DNA of 64,000 bases. It comes from Chryseobacterium scophthalmum (lineage in GTDB: Bacteria; Bacteroidota; Bacteroidia; Flavobacteriales; Weeksellaceae). Location of the stretch: assembly GCF_900143185.1 (NCBI RefSeq), contig NZ_FSRQ01000001.1, positions 930,001 through 994,000 on the forward strand, written 5' to 3'. Below are positions 1 to 8,289 of the stretch, in pieces. A program made the position numbers and the translations under genes. How positions within the stretch are numbered: position 1 is the first letter of the stretch; the number at the start of each line of letters is the position of its first letter. The notes beneath the pieces are model-generated. The model was not told the DNA's origin and ran no database searches. It saw only the letters and a program-made list of their open reading frames with translations.

Positions 1-607
1 CCTGAATTAAAACCAAACAGATAATCAATAAAACTACAGAACCAATATATCCGTAAATATATCCTTTTGCAGACAATGCATCCTGTTTATCCGGAGTAGC
101 GATATCTGGTAAAAATGAGTTATAAAACACCAGACTTCCCCAAAAACCTACACTCGCCGTAATACTGAACAGCAATCCTAAAAAGATGTTTTCCATGCCT
201 GTAAACATAGCTAATCCCATACAAGAAGTTGCTCCTAAGTAACAGAAAAACTGAAGAAATGATTTTTTATTTCCAATCGTATCTGCCAAAGAAGATAAAA
301 ATGGAGACAATAAAACGACTAAAAAGAATGAGATTGCGTAAGAAAAACTTAAAACCGCTTCAGGCTCATAGGCGTCTCCGAAGATCTTGATCATGTTTCT
401 TACAGGAATTTCCTGAACTTCTCCTGCTTCCGGAACAAACTCCTTTTTATTGTAAGCTGTCGTAAGAATCGTATAATAAATCGGAAATATCGCAGAAGTA
501 ATTACCAAAGAATACACGGAATTTGCCCAGTCATAGACCGCCCAAGCTTTCATGATCTTTGGATTATTTTTTATATTTTGAGTAGGTTGAATTTCAGTTT
601 CAGACAT
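1..607 (-). CDS. UMF1-family MFS transporter, 3' end outside window
   Basis: The first 202 codons of a membrane transporter are present and the gene runs off the left edge. Translation starts at 607 with MSETEIQPTQNIKNNPKIMK and soon reaches AWAVYDWANSVYSLVI, a motif I associate with the UMF1 / Atg22-like branch of the major facilitator superfamily. Several hydrophobic helices follow, including a pair separated by the loop SSLADTIGNKKS, which resembles the MFS loop 2-3 signature. The substrate is unknown; members of this family are usually annotated only as MFS permeases. A Bacteroidota -7 box lies about 20 nt upstream. The family call is from recognition of the motif, and the C-terminal half cannot be judged. 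Confidence 0.75.
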   Translation of the reverse strand, partial: MSETEIQPTQNIKNNPKIMKAWAVYDWANSVYSLVITSAIFPIYYTILTTAYNKKEFVPEAGEVQEIPVRNMIKIFGDAYEPEAVLSFSYAISFFLVVLLSPFLSSLADTIGNKKSFLQFFCYLGATSCMGLAMFTGMENIFLGLLFSITASVGFWGSLVFYNSFLPDIATPDKQDALSAKGYIYGYIGSVVLLIICLVLIQ

Positions 608-627
608 TTTCAAACGAATTAGTTGCA

Positions 628-635
628 CAAAAATA
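628..635 (-). promoter_or_regulatory. -7 box for the UMF1 transporter
   Basis: Read on the minus strand the site is TATTTTTG, a match to the Bacteroidota -7 consensus TAnnTTTG. It lies 21 nt from the start codon at 607. No clear -33 TTTG was identified. Confidence 0.45.
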
Positions 636-742
636 GAAAAACCGCTGAACATTCGGCAGTTTTTATTTTTTTTAGTCTAAATTTTATTGATTTGTTAAAA
701 TTAGAAGTGTTTTAAAAATGTTTAAGAACAGATAAGCGTGTC

Positions 743-806
743 GCTCCTACGGAGCTCAAAATACTCTGGGAACTTTATCTACAAAGATTTTGCTCCTCCG
801 GAGCAA
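743..806. repeat. Twin GCTCC...GGAGC hairpin element
   Basis: Two small palindromes lie 35 bases apart: GCTCC-TAC-GGAGC at 743-755 and TTGCTCC-TCC-GGAGCAA at 790-806, the second followed by a T-rich run. They occupy the 274-base gap between the start of the UMF1 gene and the end of the thiolase. Their sequence looks like a dispersed intergenic element rather than a simple terminator. A related fragment (cgccttacggctcc) appears near 9250. Confidence 0.5.
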
Positions 807-831
807 GTTTTTTATTATTTAGGTATAAAAA

Positions 832-857
832 AATCCGAAAACTTTCGCTTCCGGATT
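832..857 (-). terminator. Terminator of the thiolase operon
   Basis: On the minus strand the sequence reads AATCCG...CGGATT followed by seven T residues. The stem of six pairs can be extended past a bulge by AA/TT pairs. It starts 25 bases after the thiolase stop codon. Confidence 0.6.
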
Positions 858-881
858 CCAAGATTTATATAAAAACAATAA

Positions 882-2060
882 TTATATATTTTCAATAACA
901 ATTGCAGAAGCACCACCACCTCCATTACAGATAGCTGCAGCGCCATATTTAGCGTTATTTTGCTTTAAAACATTAATCAATGTAACAATGATTCTTGAAC
1001 CAGAACTTCCAAGTGGATGTCCTAAAGCTACTGCTCCACCGTTTACGTTTACTTTAGCAGCATCTAATCCTAAGATTTTATTGTTTGCCAAACCAACTAC
1101 AGAGAAAGCCTCATTAAATTCGAAGAAATCGATATCTGAAATTTCCAAACCTGCTTTTTTAAGAGCGATTGGTAAAGCTTTTGCCGGAGCTGTTGTAAAG
1201 TTTTCAGGCTCATGAGCTGCATCAGCATAAGAAACAATTTTTGCCAAAGGTTTTAATCCTAATTCTTCCATTTTCTCTTTAGAAACTAGAATTAAAGCAG
1301 ATGCACCGTCATTTAAAGTAGATGCATTAGCTGCAGTAACTGTTCCTTCTTCTTTTTTGAAAACGGTAGGAAGTGTAGGAAGTCTGTCGAAATTTACAGC
1401 TTTATATTCTTCATCTTCAGCGAAAATGATAGGGTCACCTTTTCTTTGTGGAATTGAAACAGGAACAACTTCTTCAGCAAATTTCCCTTCGCTCCAAGCT
1501 TTTGCAGATCTTGTGTAAGATTGTACTGCAAAATTATCCTGATCTTCTCTTGTAATGCTGTAATCTGTTGCACATTTTTCTGCGCAAACTCCCATGTGAA
1601 CTTTGTTGTAAACGTCTGTAAGACCGTCTAAAATCATTCCGTCCTGCATTTTCACATCACCTAATTTTGTAGCATTTCTTGCATTATAGTAATGAGGAAC
1701 CATCGACATGTTTTCCATACCTCCTGCAACAATTACGTCTGCATCACCAGCTTTAATTGCCTGTGCAGCCATTGAAACAGCTTTCATTCCTGAAGCACAA
1801 ACTTTATTTATAGTTGTAGATGGAGTTTCGTTTGACAACCCTGCTCCTAAAGCAACCTGTCTTGCCGGAGCCTGACCTTCGCCTGCCTGAAGAACATTCC
1901 CCATATAGATTTCCTGAACGTTTTTAGGATCCAGATTAATTTTATCTAATGCTCCTTTTACCGCTGCAGCGCCCAATTTTGTAGCAGGAACTGTAGCCAA
2001 GCTACCCATAAAACTTCCTATTGGAGTTCTTACTGCGGAAACGATGAATACTTCTTTCAT
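882..2060 (-). CDS. Acetyl-CoA C-acyltransferase (thiolase)
   Basis: This 392-residue protein is a full-length type II thiolase that condenses two acyl-CoA molecules or cleaves 3-ketoacyl-CoA with CoA. The nucleophile is Cys88 in NKVCASGMKA, and the C-terminal catalytic pair is His348 in GHPLGSSGSR and Cys378 in CNGGGGAS. These numbers match the classical biosynthetic thiolases. The length and motifs fit acetyl-CoA acetyltransferase (atoB/phaA type) better than the longer fadA type, but the chain-length preference cannot be read from sequence. The gene follows a small membrane-protein gene at 24 bases and is probably cotranscribed with it. Together with the ETF genes 5 kb away it points to fatty or branched acyl-CoA metabolism. 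Confidence 0.93.
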   Translation of the reverse strand: MKEVFIVSAVRTPIGSFMGSLATVPATKLGAAAVKGALDKINLDPKNVQEIYMGNVLQAGEGQAPARQVALGAGLSNETPSTTINKVCASGMKAVSMAAQAIKAGDADVIVAGGMENMSMVPHYYNARNATKLGDVKMQDGMILDGLTDVYNKVHMGVCAEKCATDYSITREDQDNFAVQSYTRSAKAWSEGKFAEEVVPVSIPQRKGDPIIFAEDEEYKAVNFDRLPTLPTVFKKEEGTVTAANASTLNDGASALILVSKEKMEELGLKPLAKIVSYADAAHEPENFTTAPAKALPIALKKAGLEISDIDFFEFNEAFSVVGLANNKILGLDAAKVNVNGGAVALGHPLGSSGSRIIVTLINVLKQNNAKYGAAAICNGGGGASAIVIENI

Positions 2061-2084
2061 ATTTTTTCTCTTTTATACTATAGT

Positions 2085-2471
2085 TTAATTTTCTCTTTTA
2101 GATTTCACGAAAAGCATAATTAATGCTCCCAAAAACTCTGCAAACCATCCCCATTGTAGTTTTACTGTTCCGGCCAAAGCTTTCGTCCAAGATTTGAATG
2201 GTAAAAAACTGAAGTAGCTTGAAGCCTGATATTTTATTGCAAATAAGCTGAATACAAATAAAATAAGTAGAAATACAGCAAAAGTATTGACGAGTTTTGC
2301 ACGGTTATTTACAATCCCGAAAAGTGCACATGCACAGAATATCCAGCAAAAAATCGCCAAATAATGATCGAGTTGCCAGTAATTCCAGTTTCCTATGATA
2401 GGAACATGAACAAGTGGTAAAAAACTGCCCACCACGACCAAAAGTAATCCTAAAAGCTGTAAATTTTTCAT
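2085..2471 (-). CDS. Small four-helix membrane protein
   Basis: The 128-residue product has about four hydrophobic segments, roughly at residues 4-20, 37-52, 60-80 and 105-122, with short loops. I do not recognise a family. It lies 24 bases upstream of the thiolase in the same orientation, so the two are likely one transcript, but no functional link is evident. An 11-bp terminator hairpin upstream separates it from the sigma factor unit. The overall hydrophobic pattern and the good ATG with an AT-rich leader support a real gene. Confidence 0.7.
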   Translation of the reverse strand: MKNLQLLGLLLVVVGSFLPLVHVPIIGNWNYWQLDHYLAIFCWIFCACALFGIVNNRAKLVNTFAVFLLILFVFSLFAIKYQASSYFSFLPFKSWTKALAGTVKLQWGWFAEFLGALIMLFVKSKREN

Positions 2472-2521
2472 TACTTTATTTTACAATTTTAAATGAATCT
2501 CAGAATGCCAAAATACAAAAA

Positions 2522-2548
2522 AAAACATACTTTTTGTAAGTATGTTTT
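2522..2548 (-). terminator. Terminator of the ECF sigma operon
   Basis: An 11-bp perfect stem, AAAACATACTT / AAGTATGTTTT, encloses a 5-base loop. On the minus strand it is followed by a T-rich run. It lies about 190 bases after the end of the beta-barrel gene at 2741, in a 269-base AT-rich gap that otherwise shows nothing identifiable. Confidence 0.65.
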
Positions 2549-2740
2549 AAAATCATTTATTTAAGAATGATAATATTATTTAGATAAAAGTATAACGTAA
2601 AATTTATCAATTATTTAACACTAATTTAATTTTGATAGATATTTAATAATTAATATTTACTATTCATAAACCAATTTACAGTCAATATTAACTGTTTACG
2701 AACCATTATCATTAAAAGTATTGTAAAATCTTTCTGAAAA

Positions 2741-3835
2741 TTAAAATGTTATTGCCCAAAGATCTATACCAATCTGCACTCCTCTTTTGTTACCAATCAA
2801 TGCATCATTATTGAAAATAGGGGTAAAATCTTTCATCACAAAAATATTAAACCCAAAATATTCTATCGAAATTTTACCTCCAAATATAAATGGATTCAAT
2901 CCTTTTGATACTCCTTCACGGTTATAAACACGATTTCCAAAATCATTTTTGTATTGAAGATGAATTTTGTCATTTATTTTAGTTCCACCATACAGCCCTA
3001 ATCCTATACGCAATTGTTTTTTGGTATTATCAATATAACGCACTCCTTTGTACTCTTTATATTTTGGATTTAACACGAAAATTGCTTCTACAGGAACATA
3101 GATATAATCGGTTCTTAACCACGCACTCTTAAAATTATTGCCCGCAAAATCTGTTAAATAAAGGTTTTTATCATCTTGTGCAAAAATTCTGTCGTTGGAA
3201 GGAATTATGCTTTCAAGTCTCCATCCTAATCCTACACGATAAAAAACAGGGCTTGTCGTTTTACCTAACTGATTTTCGTAACGGAGAGTAAAATTTCCGG
3301 ACATAGAATTTTTCAGTTCATTTCCTTTAGAGAAATTAAAAAACTTATTATCTGTGAAGTTGATTAGGGAAATTCCTGCAACATACCCAAAACTTTCAAG
3401 ATAATTTTTAGGATCTTCGGGATCATCAAACTCAGGCTGTTCGAATGTAAGATCCAGTAAAGCTCCTCTTGCTGTTCTGAATAGATTATTATTTTTAGTA
3501 ATATTACTTTTGAAAAGCGCTCTCCTTACCGTTTTCCCTGTTATTTCTTCGTATTCATCTTTCTGCCGATCAATCTCATCATTAATAATCGCTTCGTATC
3601 GAATGGCTGCTGTATTTTTCAGTTCATTCATCTCTTTTTCAGAGATTTCACCGGCTTTCATTTTCTTTTCAAGCAAATCAAATTCAGCATTCATTTTGTT
3701 TCGTTCTTCAACAACCACGCTGTCGATTTTGTTGGTGTAATTCTCCATCTGTTTTCTCAAAGTTGTTTTACTTTGGGAAAAGCCGATTAAGAACAGAAAC
3801 ATAAAAGCTCCTGTTAATAGTATTTTTTGTTTCAT
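2741..3835 (-). CDS. Exported coiled-coil plus beta-barrel outer-membrane protein
   Basis: The 364-residue protein begins with a Sec signal peptide (MKQKILLTGAFMFLFLIGFS). Residues 22-100 are strongly charged and heptad-like, predicting a periplasmic coiled coil. From about residue 115 the sequence alternates polar and hydrophobic residues in beta-strand pattern and ends in Phe (DLWAITF), as outer-membrane barrels do. It follows a membrane anti-sigma-like gene by only 10 bases and is the third gene of an ECF sigma operon, so it is probably either the sensor input or a target of that sigma factor. I do not recognise a named family. The coiled coil could reach the anti-sigma domain or peptidoglycan; this is inference. 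Confidence 0.75.
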   Translation of the reverse strand: MKQKILLTGAFMFLFLIGFSQSKTTLRKQMENYTNKIDSVVVEERNKMNAEFDLLEKKMKAGEISEKEMNELKNTAAIRYEAIINDEIDRQKDEYEEITGKTVRRALFKSNITKNNNLFRTARGALLDLTFEQPEFDDPEDPKNYLESFGYVAGISLINFTDNKFFNFSKGNELKNSMSGNFTLRYENQLGKTTSPVFYRVGLGWRLESIIPSNDRIFAQDDKNLYLTDFAGNNFKSAWLRTDYIYVPVEAIFVLNPKYKEYKGVRYIDNTKKQLRIGLGLYGGTKINDKIHLQYKNDFGNRVYNREGVSKGLNPFIFGGKISIEYFGFNIFVMKDFTPIFNNDALIGNKRGVQIGIDLWAITF

Positions 3836-3845
3836 ATCTGATGAA

Positions 3846-4562
3846 TTATTTTTGTTCGCTTGTATTGTTATTGCTACCGTTAAAAATGGTAATAAACTCC
3901 GGACTTACGTTGATTCTATTAATCGTAATAATCCCAAGCCTTTTTCCGTTTTCCTGAGCATTTTCTTTCTTTTCAGTGCTGTATTTTCGTTGAAAAATAA
4001 GATCATTTGCAGTAACATATTTTACTTTGTTAGCTTTCACAACAGGTTGTGCGTTTGCTAATTGAGGAGATTCAGGGATTTGCTGTTCAGGTTTGTTATT
4101 AATCTCAACTTCAGGTTTTAGACTGATTTGAGGTTCTGTATTGACGATTTTCGGAGTTTCTTTTAAGACTTCAGATTGTGTATGAACTAATATTTCCGAT
4201 TGTTTTTTCTGAGCTTTTTCTGATTTAATACTTATTTCAGAAGTATTGTTGAGTTCCTCAATTTTATTATCAGCGACAGATTCAATATTGTCTTTTGGTT
4301 TACTGTTATTTTCTACAGGCTTTTTAACTACAAGTGTTTCTTTAGATTTAAAAAACTGATCAGAATTGTAGTAAAACAAGGTTCCAAATGATAGTGAAAG
4401 AACAATTACTGCAGCATATTTCCACCATTGAAACGAGGGTTTCTGCACAGTTTCAGAATCATTATCTAATCCTAGTTCAATTTGATCCCAAAGGTTCGCA
4501 GAAGGCTTTATTTCGAGGTCTTCGTAGTCAGTTTTTAACTGTTTCCGTATTTTTTTGTCCAT
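3846..4562 (-). CDS. Single-pass membrane protein, probable anti-sigma factor
   Basis: The 238-residue protein has a cytoplasmic N-terminus of about 46 residues (KKIRKQLKTDYEDLEIKPS), one transmembrane helix near 47-65 (KYAAVIVLSLSFGTLFYY) and a long low-complexity periplasmic part rich in Lys, Glu, Pro and Asn. This plan, and the position directly after an ECF sigma gene with a 35-base overlap, is that of Bacteroidota membrane anti-sigma factors. No zinc-binding HxxxCxxC motif of the ZAS class is present, and no FecR domain is seen. The role is therefore inferred from architecture and context, not from homology. The last periplasmic segment (RLGIITINRINVSPEF) is the most ordered-looking part outside the membrane. 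Confidence 0.65.
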   Translation of the reverse strand: MDKKIRKQLKTDYEDLEIKPSANLWDQIELGLDNDSETVQKPSFQWWKYAAVIVLSLSFGTLFYYNSDQFFKSKETLVVKKPVENNSKPKDNIESVADNKIEELNNTSEISIKSEKAQKKQSEILVHTQSEVLKETPKIVNTEPQISLKPEVEINNKPEQQIPESPQLANAQPVVKANKVKYVTANDLIFQRKYSTEKKENAQENGKRLGIITINRINVSPEFITIFNGSNNNTSEQK

Positions 4563-5082
4563 TTTCTTTTGATTTTAAATAATCAGCAATCCATTTTTTG
4601 GCTTTGCTGAGCTGACTTTTACTTGTACCTTCTGAAATATTCAGAATTTCAGCGATTTCCTGATGTTTTTTATCTTCAAAAACGTAGAGATTAAAAATCA
4701 ATCGGTAACCCGTTGGCATTTTAGAAAAAATTTCTTCGATATTGATTTCACTAAAGTTATCAGTCAGCTCTTCTTCAGAAATTTCATCAGCAACTTCAAT
4801 ATCTGTGTACAAAATATTCTTGTTTCTCCTGATAAAGGATATTGAGTCATTTACTACAATTTTTCTCAGCCAAAATGGAAAGCTTTTCCAGTCTTTGCAA
4901 TCGTTGATTTTATTGAAACATTTCAGAAAAGCATTCAGCAAAACATCTTCTGCATCATGAATATTATTAGTATAAGAATTTGCAACCGCCAACATTTTAG
5001 CTGAAAACAAATCGTAAAGTGCTTTCTGAGCTCTCCGATCGTATTTTTTGGCAAGTTTAAAATTCTCTTCTAAATGCTTCAT
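4528..5082 (-). CDS. ECF RNA polymerase sigma factor (sigma-70 family)
   Basis: The 184-residue protein has the two ECF domains. Region 2 covers about residues 10-80, with AEDVLLNAFLKCFNKI matching the region 2.2-2.3 core, and region 4 covers about 120-175, with a helix-turn-helix in QEIAEILNISEGTSKSQLSKA. There is no region 1 or 3, as expected for ECF factors. The stop overlaps the start of the anti-sigma-like gene by 35 bases, which suggests translational coupling and matched stoichiometry. Its targets are unknown. No strong TAnnTTTG box is visible upstream, which would fit autoregulation from a sigma-specific promoter. Confidence 0.9.
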   Translation of the reverse strand: MKHLEENFKLAKKYDRRAQKALYDLFSAKMLAVANSYTNNIHDAEDVLLNAFLKCFNKINDCKDWKSFPFWLRKIVVNDSISFIRRNKNILYTDIEVADEISEEELTDNFSEINIEEIFSKMPTGYRLIFNLYVFEDKKHQEIAEILNISEGTSKSQLSKAKKWIADYLKSKENGQKNTETVKN

Positions 5083-5141
5083 GTAGTAGTTTCTATCTAT
5101 AAGACGGTACAGTTTGAAAATGGTTGCCTAAAAGTAAAAAA

Positions 5142-5171
5142 AAATTGCACTTTTTTTCAAAAGTGCAATTT
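5142..5171 (-). terminator. Terminator of the nucleoside symporter operon
   Basis: A perfect 13-bp stem (AAATTGCACTTTT / AAAAGTGCAATTT) with a 4-base loop lies 27 bases after the symporter stop codon. A-rich sequence on the far side gives the U tract on the minus strand. Confidence 0.8.
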
Positions 5172-5197
5172 ATATTTCTTTAATTATTGAAATAAAT

Positions 5198-6532
5198 TTA
5201 ATGTTTTACTTCTTTTAATTGATTGGGATCGTGTTTATGCTTAAAAATAATAGCAAAGGCAATAGTTACTATTAATGCATAACCTGCAAAAATATACCAT
5301 GAAGTTTGCCATCCTGCAAGCTGTAAAGAAGGATCTGTTTGTGAGAAAACATAGTGATTTACAACTTCCTGAGCTCCCAACATCCCAATTGTTGCCCCAA
5401 AACCGTTAGTCATCATCATGAAAACTCCTTGTGCACTTGAACGAATACTTTTATCTGTCTCTTTATCGACAAATAGTGATCCTGAAACATTGAAAAAATC
5501 GAATGCAATACCGTAAACAATCATTGATAAAACAAACATCCAAACTCCTCCTCCAGGATTTCCTGTTGCAAATAATCCGAATCTTAAAACCCATGCAAAC
5601 ATTGCCATTAACATTACTTTTTTAATTCCATATCGTTTTAAAAAGAAAGGAATTAATAAGATACAAAGTGTTTCTGAAACCTGCGAAAGAGAAATTAAAG
5701 CATTAGCATTATTTGAGCCCCATGTATTTGCAAATTCAGGAATTTCTTTGAAACTTGTTATGAATGGATTTGCATAACCATTGGTAATCTGCAAAGAAAC
5801 ACCCAAGAACATTGAGAATATAAAGAAAATTGCCATTTTTTTCTCTTTAAACAAAGCAAAAGCCTTCAAGCCTAAAGCATCAGATAAAGTTCTTTTTTCA
5901 TCACTTTTATTAACCGGACAGTTCGGTAAGGTAAATGAATAAATAAAAAGAATAATTCCTAAAATACCCGAAACAAAAAATTGGCTGTAACTATTCTGAA
6001 AACTTGGGAAACCCGATTCATTTGAAAAATTAAAACTAAAATTTCCATCTTGAATACCTGCAAAATTCACAAATAGCATTGCACAAATAAAACCTACTGT
6101 TCCCATAGTTCGAATGGGTGGAAATGATTTTATCGTATCAAAATTATTATTTACCAAAACTGTGTACGCAACAGAATTGGAAAGTGCAATGGATGGCATA
6201 TAGAAAGTGACACTTAATCCGTAAAGAAGAAAAAGTTTTGAAAATTCAACATTTTCTCCTGCTGACATTCCATAATAACCAGCCCAAATCAAGAAAACTG
6301 CGGCAAGAAAATGTGAGATTCCAAGAAGTTTCTGAGCCTGGATCCATCGGTCTGCAATAATTCCCATAATCGCAGGCATAAAAATGGAAACAATCCCCTG
6401 CATTGCATAGAAAAGTCCAATTTTGGAACCTAATCCTACAGAGCCCAAATAATTTCCCATGGAAGTAAGATAAGCTCCCCAAACCCCAAACTGTAAAAAG
6501 CTCAGGATGGTCAATCGTAATTTTAAATTCAT
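5198..6532 (-). CDS. Nucleoside:H+ symporter (MFS, NupG-like)
   Basis: The 444-residue protein has about twelve transmembrane helices and starts MNLKLRLTILSFLQFGVWGAYLTSMGNYL, the hallmark of the nucleoside:H+ symporter family (NupG/XapB). The charged cytoplasmic loop between helices 6 and 7 lies near residues 205-225. It probably imports nucleosides across the inner membrane with protons. The gene begins 21 bases after a bifunctional-nuclease-family gene and shares its transcript, a pairing that would suit nucleotide salvage but has no proven meaning. Substrate range (purine or pyrimidine nucleosides) cannot be told from sequence. Confidence 0.85.
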   Translation of the reverse strand: MNLKLRLTILSFLQFGVWGAYLTSMGNYLGSVGLGSKIGLFYAMQGIVSIFMPAIMGIIADRWIQAQKLLGISHFLAAVFLIWAGYYGMSAGENVEFSKLFLLYGLSVTFYMPSIALSNSVAYTVLVNNNFDTIKSFPPIRTMGTVGFICAMLFVNFAGIQDGNFSFNFSNESGFPSFQNSYSQFFVSGILGIILFIYSFTLPNCPVNKSDEKRTLSDALGLKAFALFKEKKMAIFFIFSMFLGVSLQITNGYANPFITSFKEIPEFANTWGSNNANALISLSQVSETLCILLIPFFLKRYGIKKVMLMAMFAWVLRFGLFATGNPGGGVWMFVLSMIVYGIAFDFFNVSGSLFVDKETDKSIRSSAQGVFMMMTNGFGATIGMLGAQEVVNHYVFSQTDPSLQLAGWQTSWYIFAGYALIVTIAFAIIFKHKHDPNQLKEVKH

Positions 6533-6553
6533 TTTTTAATTGTAAATATCTCT

Positions 6554-7153
6554 TTAATCTATTTTCTTTTTTCGCCTTTTGATCTCCTCCTGAATTTCAA
6601 GAGCGGTATCAAAATCTTCTTCTTTTACGGCTTCATCCAGCAATTTCTGCAATTCTTCCATTGAGACAGACGTCAAGCTGTCTTCTGGTTGTACTGTTTC
6701 AGAAAAAGTTTCTTCTTCTTTAGCTACTTCTTCTAATTCCAATAAAATTCCGGCTTCGTTTAAAACCTGCTGTGTTGTGTAAATTGGCGCATCAAATCTT
6801 ACTGCCATTGCAACAGCATCTGAAGTTCTTGCATCAAGAATCAGCTCTTCCTCGGTTTCGGAATTTTTAAAATTAATATTTGAAAAGAAAACGCCGTCTA
6901 CAATCTGATAAATGATTACCGAAACCAATTTATAATTCGTAGAAATAATAAATTTTGTAAATAAATCGTGTGTAAGCGGGCGTGGCGGATGAATGTCTTT
7001 TTCTAAGCCTAAAGAAATGGATTGCGCTTCAAAATTACCGATAACAACGGGCAATTTAATGTTTGTTTCTTCATGTTCCAATAGCAATGCGTAAGCGCCC
7101 GATTGGGTCTGGCTGTACGATATTCCGCGTATGATTAGCTGTTTATAATCCAT
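6554..7153 (-). CDS. Bifunctional nuclease family protein (DUF151) with UVR motif
   Basis: Residues 1-130 form the BFN/DUF151 domain, with LPVVIGNFEAQSISLGLE as its conserved core and DARTSDAVAMAVRFDAPIYT near residues 106-125. The C-terminal 35 residues (MEELQKLLDEAVKEEDFDTA and after) form a UVR helical hairpin like that of UvrB/UvrC and McsA. The fusion is common in Bacteroidota. Related plant and mycobacterial proteins have been reported to have nuclease activity, but the bacterial role is not settled. The length of 199 residues is normal. It heads a two-gene transcript with the nucleoside symporter and may be translated from a leaderless mRNA. Confidence 0.85.
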   Translation of the reverse strand: MDYKQLIIRGISYSQTQSGAYALLLEHEETNIKLPVVIGNFEAQSISLGLEKDIHPPRPLTHDLFTKFIISTNYKLVSVIIYQIVDGVFFSNINFKNSETEEELILDARTSDAVAMAVRFDAPIYTTQQVLNEAGILLELEEVAKEEETFSETVQPEDSLTSVSMEELQKLLDEAVKEEDFDTALEIQEEIKRRKKKID

Positions 7154-7158
7154 GACTA

Positions 7159-7166
7159 CAAATATA
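7159..7166 (-). promoter_or_regulatory. -7 box, possibly giving a leaderless transcript
   Basis: On the minus strand this is TATATTTG, a full TAnnTTTG match. Its 3' end is only 5 bases from the ATG at 7153, so transcription would begin at or next to the start codon. Confidence 0.45.
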
Positions 7167-7208
7167 AATTAATTTTTTATTGTAGGTTTTACTTTTTAGA
7201 CAAAAATA

Positions 7209-7231
7209 AAAGCCCGGAAGCCGAGCTTTTA
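7209..7231 (-). terminator. Terminator of etfBA
   Basis: On the minus strand AAAAGCTCGG pairs with CCGGGCTTTT through nine Watson-Crick pairs and one G-U wobble. The stem is intact only in the minus-strand RNA, which matches the direction of etfA. Confidence 0.7.
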
Positions 7232-7246
7232 TTGTAATTATTTAAA

Positions 7247-7320
7247 TTGTGAATGGTCAAATGTCAATTAACTTCGTTGTCAATTTTAAAATTCACTATT
7301 GACTTGCGAAGCAAAATTCC
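7247..7320. repeat. Degenerate 7-nt repeat array downstream of etfA
   Basis: The sequence can be read in 7-base steps such as ATTGTGA, ATGGTCA, AATGTCA. The second half (TTGTCAA ... ATTCACT, ATTGACT) contains the complementary words, so the two halves could partly pair. It is noncoding and lies between etfA and its terminator. Confidence 0.5.
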
Positions 7321-7332
7321 CCATTAACCTTT

Positions 7333-8280
7333 CTATCCTTTAAGTGCTTTAATTTTCTCTGTTAATGCAGGGATAATCTGGAAAGCATCTCCTACAACAC
7401 CGTAATCAGCTGATTTGAAGAACGGAGCTTCAGCATCACTGTTGATTACAACGATTGTTTTAGAAGAGTTTACTCCAGCTAAATGCTGAATCGCTCCAGA
7501 AATACCAATTGCAATATAAAGATTAGGTGCAATTGCTTTACCTGTTTGACCTACGTGTTCTGTGTGAGGTCTCCATCCGATGTCTGAAACCGGCTTTGAA
7601 CAAGCTGTTGCAGCACCCAAAACATTTGCTAAATCTTCTACCATTCCCCAGTTTTCAGGACCTTTCATTCCTCTACCTGCAGAAACTACTACTTCAGCTT
7701 CTTTCAAGTCTAATTTCCCTGAACTCTGCTCGTGAGAGATTACTTTAGTATCTTCATTAGCAACAGAAAGATTTTTCACCTCTTCTGAACCAGAAACTGC
7801 ATTTTCTTTAACACCGAAAGCATTTTGAGAAACAGTAAGAATTACTCCTGTTCCTTCAGCTTTTGCATGCATGAAACCTTTTCCTGAGAACGCTTTTCTT
7901 TTCACCTGAAACGGAGACTGGCTTTCCGGAGCTTCCAAAACATTAGTAATTAAAGAATAATTTTTCATTACAGCCAACATTGGCGCTACAGAAGAAGCAT
8001 CTGTTGTGTGAGGAAAAACAAGGATATTTCCGTCTGCAACTTCACTTACAGCTTGTGCATAAGCTTTTGCTGAGAAATTTTCAAGACCTTCGTCTTTGAT
8101 ATTGATTACGTTTGTTGCTCCATATTTATACAATAAATCTGAAGAATCTGTTGGGTTTACGGAGATTGCCGTAACGGTATCACCCGCCTGATCTGCCACT
8201 GCTTTAGCATAAGAAACTGCTTCAAAAGCTGCTTTCTTGTAAACACCGTTTATATTTTCTGCGTATACGAATACTGCCAT
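7333..8280 (-). CDS. etfA: Electron transfer flavoprotein alpha subunit
   Basis: The 315-residue protein carries the FAD-binding C-terminal domain of EtfA: VSAGRGMKGPENWGMV near residues 199-214, then CSKPVSDIGWRPHTEHVGQT, GISGAIQHLAG and the final INSDAEAPFFKSADYGVVGD. The N-terminal domain is the alpha/beta fold shared with EtfB. With EtfB it forms a soluble heterodimer that takes electrons from acyl-CoA dehydrogenases and passes them to ETF:quinone oxidoreductase. It follows etfB after 111 bases filled by a heptamer repeat array, an unusually large gap for this pair. Confidence 0.95.
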   Translation of the reverse strand: MAVFVYAENINGVYKKAAFEAVSYAKAVADQAGDTVTAISVNPTDSSDLLYKYGATNVINIKDEGLENFSAKAYAQAVSEVADGNILVFPHTTDASSVAPMLAVMKNYSLITNVLEAPESQSPFQVKRKAFSGKGFMHAKAEGTGVILTVSQNAFGVKENAVSGSEEVKNLSVANEDTKVISHEQSSGKLDLKEAEVVVSAGRGMKGPENWGMVEDLANVLGAATACSKPVSDIGWRPHTEHVGQTGKAIAPNLYIAIGISGAIQHLAGVNSSKTIVVINSDAEAPFFKSADYGVVGDAFQIIPALTEKIKALKG

Positions 8281-8289
8281 TTTAATTTT

